A stretch of 64,000 nt of DNA from Methanopyrus sp. SNP6. GTDB lineage: Archaea; JAADCQ01; Methanopyri; Methanopyrales; Methanopyraceae. A program made the position numbers and the translations under genes. Below are positions 25,666-33,881 of this stretch, piece by piece (position 1 is the first letter of the stretch; every line of letters starts with the position of its first letter). The stretch spans positions 992,001 through 1,056,000 of the forward strand of contig NZ_CP019436.1 in the NCBI RefSeq assembly GCF_002201895.1, given 5' to 3'. The notes below the pieces were generated by a model. The model saw only the letters and a program-made list of their open reading frames with translations, was not told where the DNA came from and ran no database searches.

Positions 25666-26649
25666 TTGAACCTCCGGGAACTCGCCCGCGAGCTTCGGTC
25701 CTTCGAGGGTGTTACCCGGAAGTATCCCGTGAAGACCGTGGTGGAAGGTCTTTTAGAGCCGCTCGATGTGACATTCGAGGGAGAGGTTATCGCGGACGTG
25801 GGCGAGGACGCCGCGGCGGTAAAGGTAGGAGACGATATACTACTGATCGCAGCAGATGGCATCTGGGGTAAACTAATCGATCGGGACCCATGGTGGGCAG
25901 GGTACTGTGCGGTCCTAGTGAACGTGAACGACGTGCTGGCGATGGGTGGCCGGCCAGTCGGCCTCGTTAACGTGATTTCGACGTCCGACGTCGACGTGTG
26001 TCGTGAAATCCTCGAAGGAATGCGTGAGGGCGCGTGGAAGTTTTCCACACCGGTCCTCGGAGGACACACACATCCGGACACTCCTTACACCGCAGTAGAT
26101 GCGGCGATAGTGGGGATCACCAACGAAGAGCATCTCGTGCTCAGTTCTACTGCTGAGGAGGGTGACTTGATAGTCTTCGTCATCGATCTCAACGGTCGGC
26201 CCTATCCGGAGTATCCTCTTAATTGGGATACGACAACGATGAAGGATCCTGACTACCTCAGGAGGCAAATGGAAGCTGTAGCCGAAGCTTCTAGGCTCGT
26301 AAAAGCTGGTAAAGATGTGAGTAACCCGGGCCTCGTCGGAACTCTCGCCATGATGCTCGAAGCCAGTGGTTGTCTCGGTGCTGAGGTGTGGTTAGACAAC
26401 ATCCCAAAACCTGAAAACGTAGACATGGCCACGTGGTTGAAAATGTATCCCGGAATGGGTTTCGTGTACGCGGTGGACAGTGATCGTGATGTCCGTGCGA
26501 TCAAGCATGTGTTGTCAGATGCCGGGCTGGAAGTGTCGGTGATTGGCGAGGTGACGGAGGACGGTGTTGTCAAGGTGACCGAAGGTGACGAAAGTGCTCG
26601 AGTGTTCGACTTTCGAGAGGACAGAATCCTAGGGGTGTCTCCGCGTTGA
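25666..26649 (+). CDS. Methanogenesis marker protein 2 (AIR synthase-related)
   Basis: About 327 aa, related to the PurM/ThiL/HypE ATP-binding superfamily: GEDAAAVKVGDDILLIAADG, VNVNDVLAMGGRP and GGHTHPDTPY. Found in nearly all methanogens and not elsewhere to my knowledge; function unknown. TTG 25666 is chosen because it starts the conserved NLRELARELRSFEGV segment and has GGTGGGGG just upstream. Overlaps the marker 3 gene by four bases. Confidence 0.88.
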   Translation: MNLRELARELRSFEGVTRKYPVKTVVEGLLEPLDVTFEGEVIADVGEDAAAVKVGDDILLIAADGIWGKLIDRDPWWAGYCAVLVNVNDVLAMGGRPVGLVNVISTSDVDVCREILEGMREGAWKFSTPVLGGHTHPDTPYTAVDAAIVGITNEEHLVLSSTAEEGDLIVFVIDLNGRPYPEYPLNWDTTTMKDPDYLRRQMEAVAEASRLVKAGKDVSNPGLVGTLAMMLEASGCLGAEVWLDNIPKPENVDMATWLKMYPGMGFVYAVDSDRDVRAIKHVLSDAGLEVSVIGEVTEDGVVKVTEGDESARVFDFREDRILGVSPR

Positions 26650-28181
26650 GGGTATACGTCGACGGGGAACCGGTTGATGTACCCGAGGAGGCGACTGTTC
26701 GCGATGCGCTCGAGGTAGCGGGGGTCAGTGTGCCCGAAGACGTCACGATCGCCGTCTTCAAAGGTGAACAGAAGGTCGAGCGCGAGACCGATAGGATTCG
26801 GATCATGCTCGAGACAGGCGACGAAGAACTTCCGATAACGGTGGCCGTCGAAGACGAGCGAATGAGCGAGGTTTGTGAGGAATTGCTTGGAATCTCCGTC
26901 TCTTGGACGACTCGTGACGAGGTTGGATTGGGTCCGGTGGACATTTCCGATCTCGAGTTCCACACGCGTCGGGGTGTCGAAGTTCCTCCGTATACGACGA
27001 TCCTGATCCTACCCACCAACGATCCCTCCGAAGCCTACTTCCTGATCACCAAACGCCGGATGGCCGTCGAGTACATCTGTACCGACATTCAGGGCCGTAT
27101 AACGGCTGGTCGGGAGCTGGTCGATGAGCTCTGTGGTGGGGAGCGCGTGACACACGTGGAGCCCGTTGTTGAGCGCGTCACCGAACGTGTCGTCTCAAAA
27201 GTCACTCTTGACGACGGACTCGAGGCCGGTGACCGGATTATTACCAGGGTGGAGATAGAACTCGAGGAAAACGCACCGGTCAGTGCCGAGCACCTGCTCA
27301 ACACGCTGGAGATGGAAGAAGGTCGGTTTCGGATTAAGTTCAGAACGGATACGTTCACATCGATCGAGCCACGTCGGTTCTACGATTTGCCCGAGGAGAA
27401 CGTCGACATGCGTGAACGCGGCGTCGTAACCGTACGCAATCGAGGTGTCGACGAAGGCGTCATATACGTGTACCGACGTGACCGGACTCCCGTCGAGAGC
27501 CACAACGTCGTAGGTAGGGTTCGCCGTGGAATGGAGCTCCTCGACGTGGTGACCGAGGGCGATCGAGTCCTAGTGGAAACCGATCCTCCCCGAGTGAACT
27601 TCGTCGGGCTGACCGTTGATGAGGCCAGGAAGCTGGCGGAAGAGTTCGACGTTGAGCTCGAAGTGAACGGTGATGGCGACGTGGTGGTCGATCAGGAGCC
27701 TAGGGAGACTCTGAACGTACTCAAGGAGAGGAAAGCCCGGGTCGAAGTGGCCCCTGAGGACGAAGTTATCGAAATAGAGCTCTACGAGGACAACGCTCCC
27801 CGCTCCGTCGAGTACTTCAGGCGCGTCGCGAAGATGTTGGATAGACCGGTAGGTCGTCTCAAAGTTCATTTCGCCTACGCAGACTTGGGAATGATCGTGT
27901 TCGAAGGGGACGAAAAGCTCGGAAAGAAGCTTCCACCCGAGAACAATCCGAAGGATCGAGTTGAGGCCGGCGTCCTTGGGGTCACGAACCAGGCTAAACC
28001 TCACTCGGGTCTCATTGGAGTTCGGCTCGAGGACAGCGAGGAATACGGTCCTACGGGCGAGACCTTCGAAGGTACGAACGTCATCGGCCGTGTTGTGGAA
28101 GGACTCGACCGCCTCCGCGAGATGGACCAGTCCGACATGGGTCATACCGTCTACGTCCGGGAGGTGAGGGGCGAACGATGA
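26646..28181 (+). CDS. Methanogenesis marker protein 3 (UPF0288)
   Basis: 511 aa. An N-terminal ubiquitin/MoaD-like stretch (RVYVDGEPVDVPEEATVRDA) is followed by a long middle and a C-terminal cyclophilin-like domain (IEIELYEDNAPRSVEYFRRV ... GVLGVTNQAKPHSG ... GRVVEGLDRL). This is the UPF0288/TIGR03268 arrangement; methanogen-specific and linked in the literature with methyl-coenzyme M reductase maturation or activation complexes. TTG start overlapping the previous stop. Confidence 0.9.
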   Translation: MRVYVDGEPVDVPEEATVRDALEVAGVSVPEDVTIAVFKGEQKVERETDRIRIMLETGDEELPITVAVEDERMSEVCEELLGISVSWTTRDEVGLGPVDISDLEFHTRRGVEVPPYTTILILPTNDPSEAYFLITKRRMAVEYICTDIQGRITAGRELVDELCGGERVTHVEPVVERVTERVVSKVTLDDGLEAGDRIITRVEIELEENAPVSAEHLLNTLEMEEGRFRIKFRTDTFTSIEPRRFYDLPEENVDMRERGVVTVRNRGVDEGVIYVYRRDRTPVESHNVVGRVRRGMELLDVVTEGDRVLVETDPPRVNFVGLTVDEARKLAEEFDVELEVNGDGDVVVDQEPRETLNVLKERKARVEVAPEDEVIEIELYEDNAPRSVEYFRRVAKMLDRPVGRLKVHFAYADLGMIVFEGDEKLGKKLPPENNPKDRVEAGVLGVTNQAKPHSGLIGVRLEDSEEYGPTGETFEGTNVIGRVVEGLDRLREMDQSDMGHTVYVREVRGER

Positions 28182-29485
28182 GGATCCTGGTTATCTCCCC
28201 AGAGTATTACACCTACGGAGCCATGGTAGTCGCTGGAGTTTGTGAGGAACGCGGTCATAGTACTATACTTCGACGTTCACCCAATCCTGGGATCCTCAAA
28301 CGGGCGGACGTGCTGATACTATCCCTCCACAGTACCCTACACCTCCTCGATGAGAATATCCTGGAGATAGCCCGCCAGGCCCACGAGTTCGGTAAACCCC
28401 TGATCGTCGGTGGGCCAGTTTCTCAAGTTCCGGAGCTCGTTCTAAAGAGGTTTCCCAACGCGATCGTGGCTAAAGGTGAGGCGGAGACGGGGCTCCCTCC
28501 GCTCCTTCAGACCTTGGAGGACGGGGGAGACCTCGAAGACGTTGAGGGAATCGCGCTCCTGAGGAACGGTGAAATCGTCGACACTGGCTGGCCACCGCCC
28601 GCCGATCTAGATGGACCTAGCCCACTCAAGGTTCCGCGCGACCTCGGTCGGCAAGACATTCGCGGAGCGAACGTGTACATAGAGACGCATCGTGGCTGCC
28701 CAGGTGCGTGTACCTTCTGTCAGGTTCCAGAGTTTTTCGGACGCCGTGTCCGTTGGAAACCCATAGAGGCGGTCCTCGAGGAAGTTAGGAAGCTTACGCG
28801 AGGTGGTGCCCGCCGCTTCGCGATCTCCGGGGGAACCGTCACGACTTACGGCGACGACGAGGAAGATTTCATCGAGCTCCTCAAACGCCTCGCGGACCTC
28901 CTCGGTCGAGAGAACGTTTCCGCCCCCGACGTTCGCGCCGATCTCCTGAACGAGCGCCTTCTCGAGGCTATCCGCGATTACACGATCGGTTGGATCTTCC
29001 TCGGAATCGAGAGCGGTAGTGATAGGATCCTCCGTGCCATGCGTAAAGGCATCACCGTTGATGAAGTTCGCGAGTCCGTTGAACTGGCCCGGACAGTCGG
29101 TGTTCGTGTCGCCGGTTCGTTCATCGTCGGTTATCCTGGCGAGACCGAGGACGATCTTGAAGCCACCGAGGAGCTACTCGCCGAGCTGAACCTCGACGAC
29201 GTGTTCATCAACCTCGCCGAGCCTATCCCAGGCACCGAACTCGGCCGCCTCGTTACCGAGCTTCCCGAGGACAAGATTCCCCTCCTCCGGCCGGGCGAGC
29301 AGCTCGAGACCGAAGCCGGCGACCGCGCCCTCCAGCTTCAGCTCACCGCCTTCACGACCCTTAGTCGCCCAGTCCCCCTCACGGACGGTGTGTTCCACGA
29401 GGCCCTCTACAACATTCGAGAGGATGAGCGTAAGGTTCTCCGAATAATCCGGTTCCTTCGCGGTGTTCAGGGGTGTACAGGATGA
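28178..29485 (+). CDS. B12-binding/radical SAM protein (MJ0865-like)
   Basis: 435 aa. N-terminal cobalamin-binding-like half (VISPEYYTYGAMVVAGVCEE, IVGGPVSQVPE, KGEAETGLPP) and a radical SAM core with CPGACTFCQ near residue 172, then GIESGSDRILRAMRKGIT and FIVGYPGETEDDLEAT. Overlaps marker 3 by four bases and tyrA by four bases. It shares the CxxxCxxCQ and RxxFG pattern with the 19967 protein. Substrate unknown; a methylation or thioether step on a methanogenesis protein or cofactor is only a guess from context. Confidence 0.85.
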   Translation: MRILVISPEYYTYGAMVVAGVCEERGHSTILRRSPNPGILKRADVLILSLHSTLHLLDENILEIARQAHEFGKPLIVGGPVSQVPELVLKRFPNAIVAKGEAETGLPPLLQTLEDGGDLEDVEGIALLRNGEIVDTGWPPPADLDGPSPLKVPRDLGRQDIRGANVYIETHRGCPGACTFCQVPEFFGRRVRWKPIEAVLEEVRKLTRGGARRFAISGGTVTTYGDDEEDFIELLKRLADLLGRENVSAPDVRADLLNERLLEAIRDYTIGWIFLGIESGSDRILRAMRKGITVDEVRESVELARTVGVRVAGSFIVGYPGETEDDLEATEELLAELNLDDVFINLAEPIPGTELGRLVTELPEDKIPLLRPGEQLETEAGDRALQLQLTAFTTLSRPVPLTDGVFHEALYNIREDERKVLRIIRFLRGVQGCTG

Positions 29486-30744
29486 AGATCGCGATCCTCG
29501 GTGGTACCGGCTCCATGGGCCGTCTTATCGCACGTGAGCTCCGTGACGATGGTCACGAGGTGGTTATCACCGGCTCTAACCCACACACCGCCGAACGCGT
29601 CGCCCGCGAGCTCGACGTCGAAGCAGCCCCGACCAACGTCGATGCCGCCAAAGACGCCGACGTTGTGGTAATTTCCGTCCCCATCTCCGTAACTGAAGAT
29701 GTCATCCGTGAAGTCGCACCACACGTTCCCGAGGGTTCCCTCCTCACCGACGTGACCTCCGTCAAGGTTCGTCCCGTTCGCGCCATGCTCGAGCACGCTC
29801 CCGAGGGTGTGTACGTCCTCGGAACTCATCCCCTCTTCGGCCCTACGGTCCCCAGTCTCCGCGGTCAGACCGTCATCCTTACGCCCACGGAGCGTAGTGG
29901 TCCTTGGATCCGCCGCGTTCGTCGCTATCTCGAGCGGAAAGGCGCTCGAGTCGTTGAGACCACTCCGGAGGAACACGATCGCACTATGGCCGTCGTTCAG
30001 TGCCTTACCCATGCTGTCCTCCTCGCCGCAGGCGCCGCCATAGGCCGCCTCCTTCCGAGTCTCGAGCTCGACATCGAGGAGGTCGCCAGTCCCGTGTATC
30101 GCCTACTCATGGATGTCGTGGGCCGTATCGCAGGGCAGGACCCACGTCTTTACGCCGAGATTCAGGCCTTCAATCCCTATGGTGATGAAGCCCGTGAAGA
30201 GCTCCTCCGCGCCCTCAGACGCTTCCACGAGCTCGCCCACGACCATAACACCCTCACCGAGTACATAGCAGAGAGCCGGGAGAGACTCGCACGAGAACTC
30301 GATCTCGAAGCCTGTCAGCGTCGTACCGACAAGCTCCTGTCGTACCTGTCCGACGAATTCAGAATCCTCCAAGACGGGATCGAGGCCATCCTCCTCGACG
30401 TGTACACGAACGAGGCTCTCGAGAGCGAGGTTACGGGTGATCAGGATACGATCCGCTTAGATAATCGTGAACTACCACGAGACCGTTACAAGATCCTCCC
30501 TAGGAACCCCAAAGAACTCGCACATTTCGACGGTAAGGTCACCGTCCTAGAAGTGCGCACAGGTGTGGACCCTGAGGACGTCGCAGCCGTAGTGGACGCT
30601 CTCGGCCGCAACCTGCGAGCGCTGTGGGCCGAGCGTCGGGGCGAACGTGTACGAGTCGAGGTCGAGTACGCCAGCGAGGAGTCACTCGAGGGGTTACTCC
30701 GGAGACTACGTGCCCTGGGGCTTGAAGTGCGTGTTACTCGGTGA
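29482..30744 (+). CDS. tyrA: Prephenate dehydrogenase with C-terminal extension
   Basis: About 420 aa. NAD(P)-binding GGTGSMGRLIARE at the start, HPLFGP near residue 112 and the helical dimerisation domain typical of TyrA, then about 110 extra residues ending in an ACT-like segment (KVTVLEVRTGVDPEDVAAVV ... VRVEVEYAS), as in methanogen TyrA. ATG 29482 is chosen (AGGGGTG 7 nt upstream, ATGA overlap). Codon use differs from most of the window: arginine is largely CGT/CGC and leucine largely CTC. Confidence 0.88.
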   Translation: MKIAILGGTGSMGRLIARELRDDGHEVVITGSNPHTAERVARELDVEAAPTNVDAAKDADVVVISVPISVTEDVIREVAPHVPEGSLLTDVTSVKVRPVRAMLEHAPEGVYVLGTHPLFGPTVPSLRGQTVILTPTERSGPWIRRVRRYLERKGARVVETTPEEHDRTMAVVQCLTHAVLLAAGAAIGRLLPSLELDIEEVASPVYRLLMDVVGRIAGQDPRLYAEIQAFNPYGDEAREELLRALRRFHELAHDHNTLTEYIAESRERLARELDLEACQRRTDKLLSYLSDEFRILQDGIEAILLDVYTNEALESEVTGDQDTIRLDNRELPRDRYKILPRNPKELAHFDGKVTVLEVRTGVDPEDVAAVVDALGRNLRALWAERRGERVRVEVEYASEESLEGLLRRLRALGLEVRVTR

Positions 30745-30795
30745 TCCTCTCGGGTACGTTTCGGATATTGGGACAATTCCACGGGGCTTAGCCAG

Positions 30796-30818
30796 CCTTT
30801 AAAGGAGCTCTTTAAAGG
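30796..30818. terminator. Perfect 9-bp inverted repeat between convergent tyrA and fsr
   Basis: CCTTTAAAG at 30796-30804 and CTTTAAAGG at 30810-30818 are exact reverse complements with a 5-nt loop. It lies 4 nt beyond the fsr stop on the minus strand and 52 nt beyond tyrA. It could be a bidirectional terminator or 3'-end stabiliser; no T-tract follows, so this is inferred from position and shape. Confidence 0.45.
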
Positions 30819-30821
30819 AAT

Positions 30822-32786
30822 TCAGTGGGAGAGGGCCTGCCGGATCGCCTCGGTGAACGGTCGAAGCCCGTGCTTGCGGATCGTGTCGGCCAACCGCTCT
30901 TTCTGCGGTTCCTCCGCCAGTTCCCGATACTTCTCGATCACGGCGCGGGCTATCGCGGGTACGCTATCGGGGTCGGCGAAAACGTCCAATCTGGCTCCTT
31001 CGACGGGTTCCCGTCCTCCCTTGCCTCCGATCCAGACGATGACGCCCTCCTTTTCAGCGTACCTTGCCTCCTCCGGACAGACTTTGATGCACTTACCGCA
31101 GTAGACACAACGCTTGTAATCAGTGTCCGCCACAGCCGCCTGTCCTCCGACGGCGATGATCCGGATCGCGTCGACCTTACAGGAATCCACGCATTGTCCG
31201 CATCCGGTGCACTTCTCCGGGTCTACTCCGGGTCTCACGGCGCCGGCGAAACCGAGGTCGTGGTGCTGAGGTCGAACGCAGCTGTTCGTGCACCCGGATA
31301 ATGCTATTTTGAACTTGTACGGGGTGGGTTCTTCCGCGAGCTCTTCCTCCAGATTCTTGGCGAGCTCTTCGGTGTTCAGGATACCAGAGGAACAGTTACC
31401 CTCCCCCGGGCACGCCATGATGGTTCGGACGAGCGGGCCTTCGGACCCCGTACCCAGTCCAGCCTCTCGGAGTCGTTCCACGACTTCTGGTATCCCCGTA
31501 GTGGGGATACCGTGGATCTCGAGCTGCTGTCGGTCGGTGAACTTGGCCCTGTAACCTTTCTCTAGTAGCCCAGAGATCGTCCGGAAGACGTCGGGGTCAT
31601 CGACCCAGCCGCCGGGGCCGACCTTTAGTCGGACCGCTAAGGTACCGTCCGCACGGGTGATAACGCCTCCGTAATCTCCTACCCAAAACGGTGGGACTTT
31701 CCGTCCCTCTTCCAGCCGGCTTTTCGCTTCCTTCATGGACCAGTCACACTTGAGTTTCGCGAGCCTTCGCACTTCCGACCCGTCGATCGCATCTCGGAGC
31801 CGTAGGTATCCCGACTCGACGGCACCTTTAACGAGCTCTTCACCGACCTCGCTGCGGATTAGGAGAGTAGTGACTCCTTCGGGGCTTCCTACGGAACCAG
31901 CGGAGACGTCGGCCAGTCTGGCGGTGAAGTCGTTACAGATACGGCAGCCTTCGGGGACGGCGTCCTCGAATTCCTTCACATCATATTCCCTTGTCTCATC
32001 GCCCGATAACTCGACGCGGAGCTTACCTGAAGTGACCTCGAACCGCTTGACCTCCTCAATGTCGACACCTTTCTCCCTTAAGAGCTTCACGAGGTGTCCG
32101 TACTCGAAGTTCTTGGTACAGAACAGTCCGATAGTAGCGACGACTTCGGGGAGCTTCTCGGCTGGACTTCCGTCGATGTTGCGCAGGGCCCGTGCGCCTT
32201 TGGCCACGACCTCGAAGTGTCGAATCTTGGCGAGTCCGTTTACTTGGCAAGGAAGGCCTACCGCGAGTACGCGCTCGATACCGCGATCCGCGGCTTCAGC
32301 CAAGGCTTCGACGAGTCCAACGCGCGTGTACTTGGACCCGGCTAGGTCCTTCACCTTTTCGGGATCCTCTATGACGGTAACGCATGGCTTCCAAGCGGAG
32401 CCGGCGGTCACTCCGACGATGGCGTCGGCAAGACCTTCCTCGAGGGCGTATCGGGCTAGTGCCGTAACGGCGCCTCCATCTTGACCGAGCTCTCGGAGGT
32501 TGGGATCAACGGCGACCGCTCCCACCGCACGCCGATAACCGCCCGTGAGAGGTTCGTAGTCGCGGCCGGCGATACGTAGACCGAGGTGGTAAGCCGCTGT
32601 ATCGACACGTGGACATACGGCGTGGCAATTACCCGTTCCCTTTCGGGCGCACTCCTCGGTGAGTCGTGGGCCCTCATCCGTTAGCTCGATTATTCCACCC
32701 GGGCAGATCGCGACACAAGTGCCACAGAAGGCGCAGGCGCCTGGTTCGACGACTTCGTCGGCCAGTTTCCACTCGAATTTTGCCAA
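30822..32786 (-). CDS. fsr: F420H2-dependent sulfite reductase
   Basis: About 654 aa. Reduces sulfite to sulfide with reduced coenzyme F420, protecting methyl-CoM reductase and supplying sulfur. Domains in order: N-terminal 2x[4Fe-4S] segment (CAFCGTCVAICPGG), FrhB/FpoF-like F420H2 dehydrogenase half (to about 330), then a dissimilatory-type siroheme sulfite reductase half with CPGEGNC and SGCTNSC cluster ligands and an inserted ferredoxin (CTGCGQCVDSC, CVYCGKCIKVCPEEA). TTG 32786 is chosen for the GGGGGG 5 nt or so upstream; GTG 32831 is possible. Divergent from a TrmB-type regulator. Confidence 0.93.
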   Translation of the reverse strand: MAKFEWKLADEVVEPGACAFCGTCVAICPGGIIELTDEGPRLTEECARKGTGNCHAVCPRVDTAAYHLGLRIAGRDYEPLTGGYRRAVGAVAVDPNLRELGQDGGAVTALARYALEEGLADAIVGVTAGSAWKPCVTVIEDPEKVKDLAGSKYTRVGLVEALAEAADRGIERVLAVGLPCQVNGLAKIRHFEVVAKGARALRNIDGSPAEKLPEVVATIGLFCTKNFEYGHLVKLLREKGVDIEEVKRFEVTSGKLRVELSGDETREYDVKEFEDAVPEGCRICNDFTARLADVSAGSVGSPEGVTTLLIRSEVGEELVKGAVESGYLRLRDAIDGSEVRRLAKLKCDWSMKEAKSRLEEGRKVPPFWVGDYGGVITRADGTLAVRLKVGPGGWVDDPDVFRTISGLLEKGYRAKFTDRQQLEIHGIPTTGIPEVVERLREAGLGTGSEGPLVRTIMACPGEGNCSSGILNTEELAKNLEEELAEEPTPYKFKIALSGCTNSCVRPQHHDLGFAGAVRPGVDPEKCTGCGQCVDSCKVDAIRIIAVGGQAAVADTDYKRCVYCGKCIKVCPEEARYAEKEGVIVWIGGKGGREPVEGARLDVFADPDSVPAIARAVIEKYRELAEEPQKERLADTIRKHGLRPFTEAIRQALSH

Positions 32787-32843
32787 GTAGTGCCCCCCGT
32801 GCTCTGATGTGACAGCATTCCGCACATCCACGTGAGGCCGGAT

Positions 32844-32852
32844 CTATATATA
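32844..32852. promoter_or_regulatory. Shared TATA element between fsr and its divergent regulator
   Basis: CTATATATA is nearly symmetric and is the only AT-rich block in the gap between TTG 32786 and ATG 32890. It stands about 40 nt before the regulator start and about 57 nt before the fsr start, so one site could serve both directions. Confidence 0.6.
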
Positions 32853-32889
32853 CATTCCGACTAGGCTTGAGCTGGTGGGGGGTTATCGA

Positions 32890-33273
32890 ATGCTCGCGGA
32901 CGTGCCCGTCGTCACTGTCCGAAGTCTTAACGTCACGGTTCGTGACGTACTTAAATGCGTGCTAGGACTGCGTGACGTCGAGGTGGACACGTACTTCGCG
33001 CTGCTCGAGCACGGCGAAGCTACGGTGTACGACCTCGCGGAGGAACTCGATCGCGACCGTACGACGGTCCAAAAAGCACTGAAAAGCCTGGTATATGCGG
33101 GTCTGGTCACGCGTCGCAAGGAAACCCGGCCGCGCGGTGGGTTCGTGTACGTATACGAGGCGGTACCTTTTGAGGAAGCGAGGAAAATAGTCCTTAGGGC
33201 GCTTGACGAATGGTACGAGGCGGTAAAGGATGCCTTGGAGCGTGCGGATGTTCCGAGGTCCGACCCGGAGTGA
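32890..33273 (+). CDS. TrmB-like winged-helix transcription regulator
   Basis: About 127 aa. A winged-helix domain (VDTYFALLEHGEATVYDLAE, DRTTVQKALKSLVYAGLVTR) with a short C-terminal helix; no sugar-binding domain. ATG 32890 is preferred over GTG 32875 because GGTGGGGGG is 7 nt upstream. Divergent from fsr and overlapping the next gene, a small siroheme reductase, by four bases. Control of sulfite metabolism is inferred from this context. Confidence 0.8.
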   Translation: MLADVPVVTVRSLNVTVRDVLKCVLGLRDVEVDTYFALLEHGEATVYDLAEELDRDRTTVQKALKSLVYAGLVTRRKETRPRGGFVYVYEAVPFEEARKIVLRALDEWYEAVKDALERADVPRSDPE

Positions 33274-33881
33274 TTCAATCCCCTGACGGCACTTACGTGG
33301 TGAGGCTGGCACTTCCGCCGGGATTTATCAAAACCGAGATACTGAGAACTGTGGCGGAGCTCGCGGAACGGTACGCGAGCGGTGAAGTGCATATCACGGT
33401 GCGACAGGGTCTGGAGATCCCTGAAGTACCGCCGTCGAAGTTAGACGATCTCCTGCGTAATCTCAGGAAGCTCGGCTTGGAACCCGGATCAACAGGTCCT
33501 CGCGTTCGTCAAGTGACCTGCTGTCCGGGCATCAGGACGTGCGCCAACGCACTCATGGATCCCGTACCATTGGCTCAGAAGTTGCATGAAGAGTTCGTGG
33601 ACGTGTGGGTGCCGGCCAAGGTCAAGATCGCCGTCTCGGGTTGCCTTCGTGGCTGCACGCGGCCGAGTGAGAACGATCTGGGCCTGGTAGCGGTAAGTGA
33701 GGACGAGTGGGAACTCCTGGTCGGAGGTTATAGAGTCACCAGACTACCGGAACGGGATGTCATCGACGCCGTCGAGTCGACGCTCGAATGGTATTCCTCG
33801 GAGGCCCCACCAGGGATGAGGTTACGCCGGTTCGTTACGGATCGTGTTTCGGAACTTCGCGACGTGCTCGAGAGATTATGA
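33270..33881 (+). CDS. Small siroheme/Fe-S sulfite reductase-like protein
   Basis: About 203 aa, half the size of a standard sulfite reductase and comparable with the low-molecular-weight assimilatory-type enzymes (P590 type) of anaerobes. The ferredoxin-like half (LALPPGFIKTEI ... VHITVRQGLEIPEV) and both cluster motifs are present: CCPGIRTC and SGCLRGCTRP. Start GTG 33270 overlaps the regulator stop. Partner electron donor unknown. Its coding end overlaps the convergent envelope gene by 47 nt. Confidence 0.85.
   Translation: MIQSPDGTYVVRLALPPGFIKTEILRTVAELAERYASGEVHITVRQGLEIPEVPPSKLDDLLRNLRKLGLEPGSTGPRVRQVTCCPGIRTCANALMDPVPLAQKLHEEFVDVWVPAKVKIAVSGCLRGCTRPSENDLGLVAVSEDEWELLVGGYRVTRLPERDVIDAVESTLEWYSSEAPPGMRLRRFVTDRVSELRDVLERL

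Noticed and set aside
29467-30012. 181-aa Gly/Asp-rich minus-strand frame opposite tyrA
   Set aside because: Results from the CGT/CTC-rich codon use of tyrA; no SD or family resemblance.
31735-32484. 249-aa plus-strand frame opposite fsr
   Set aside because: Ser/Pro/Arg-rich shadow frame of fsr.
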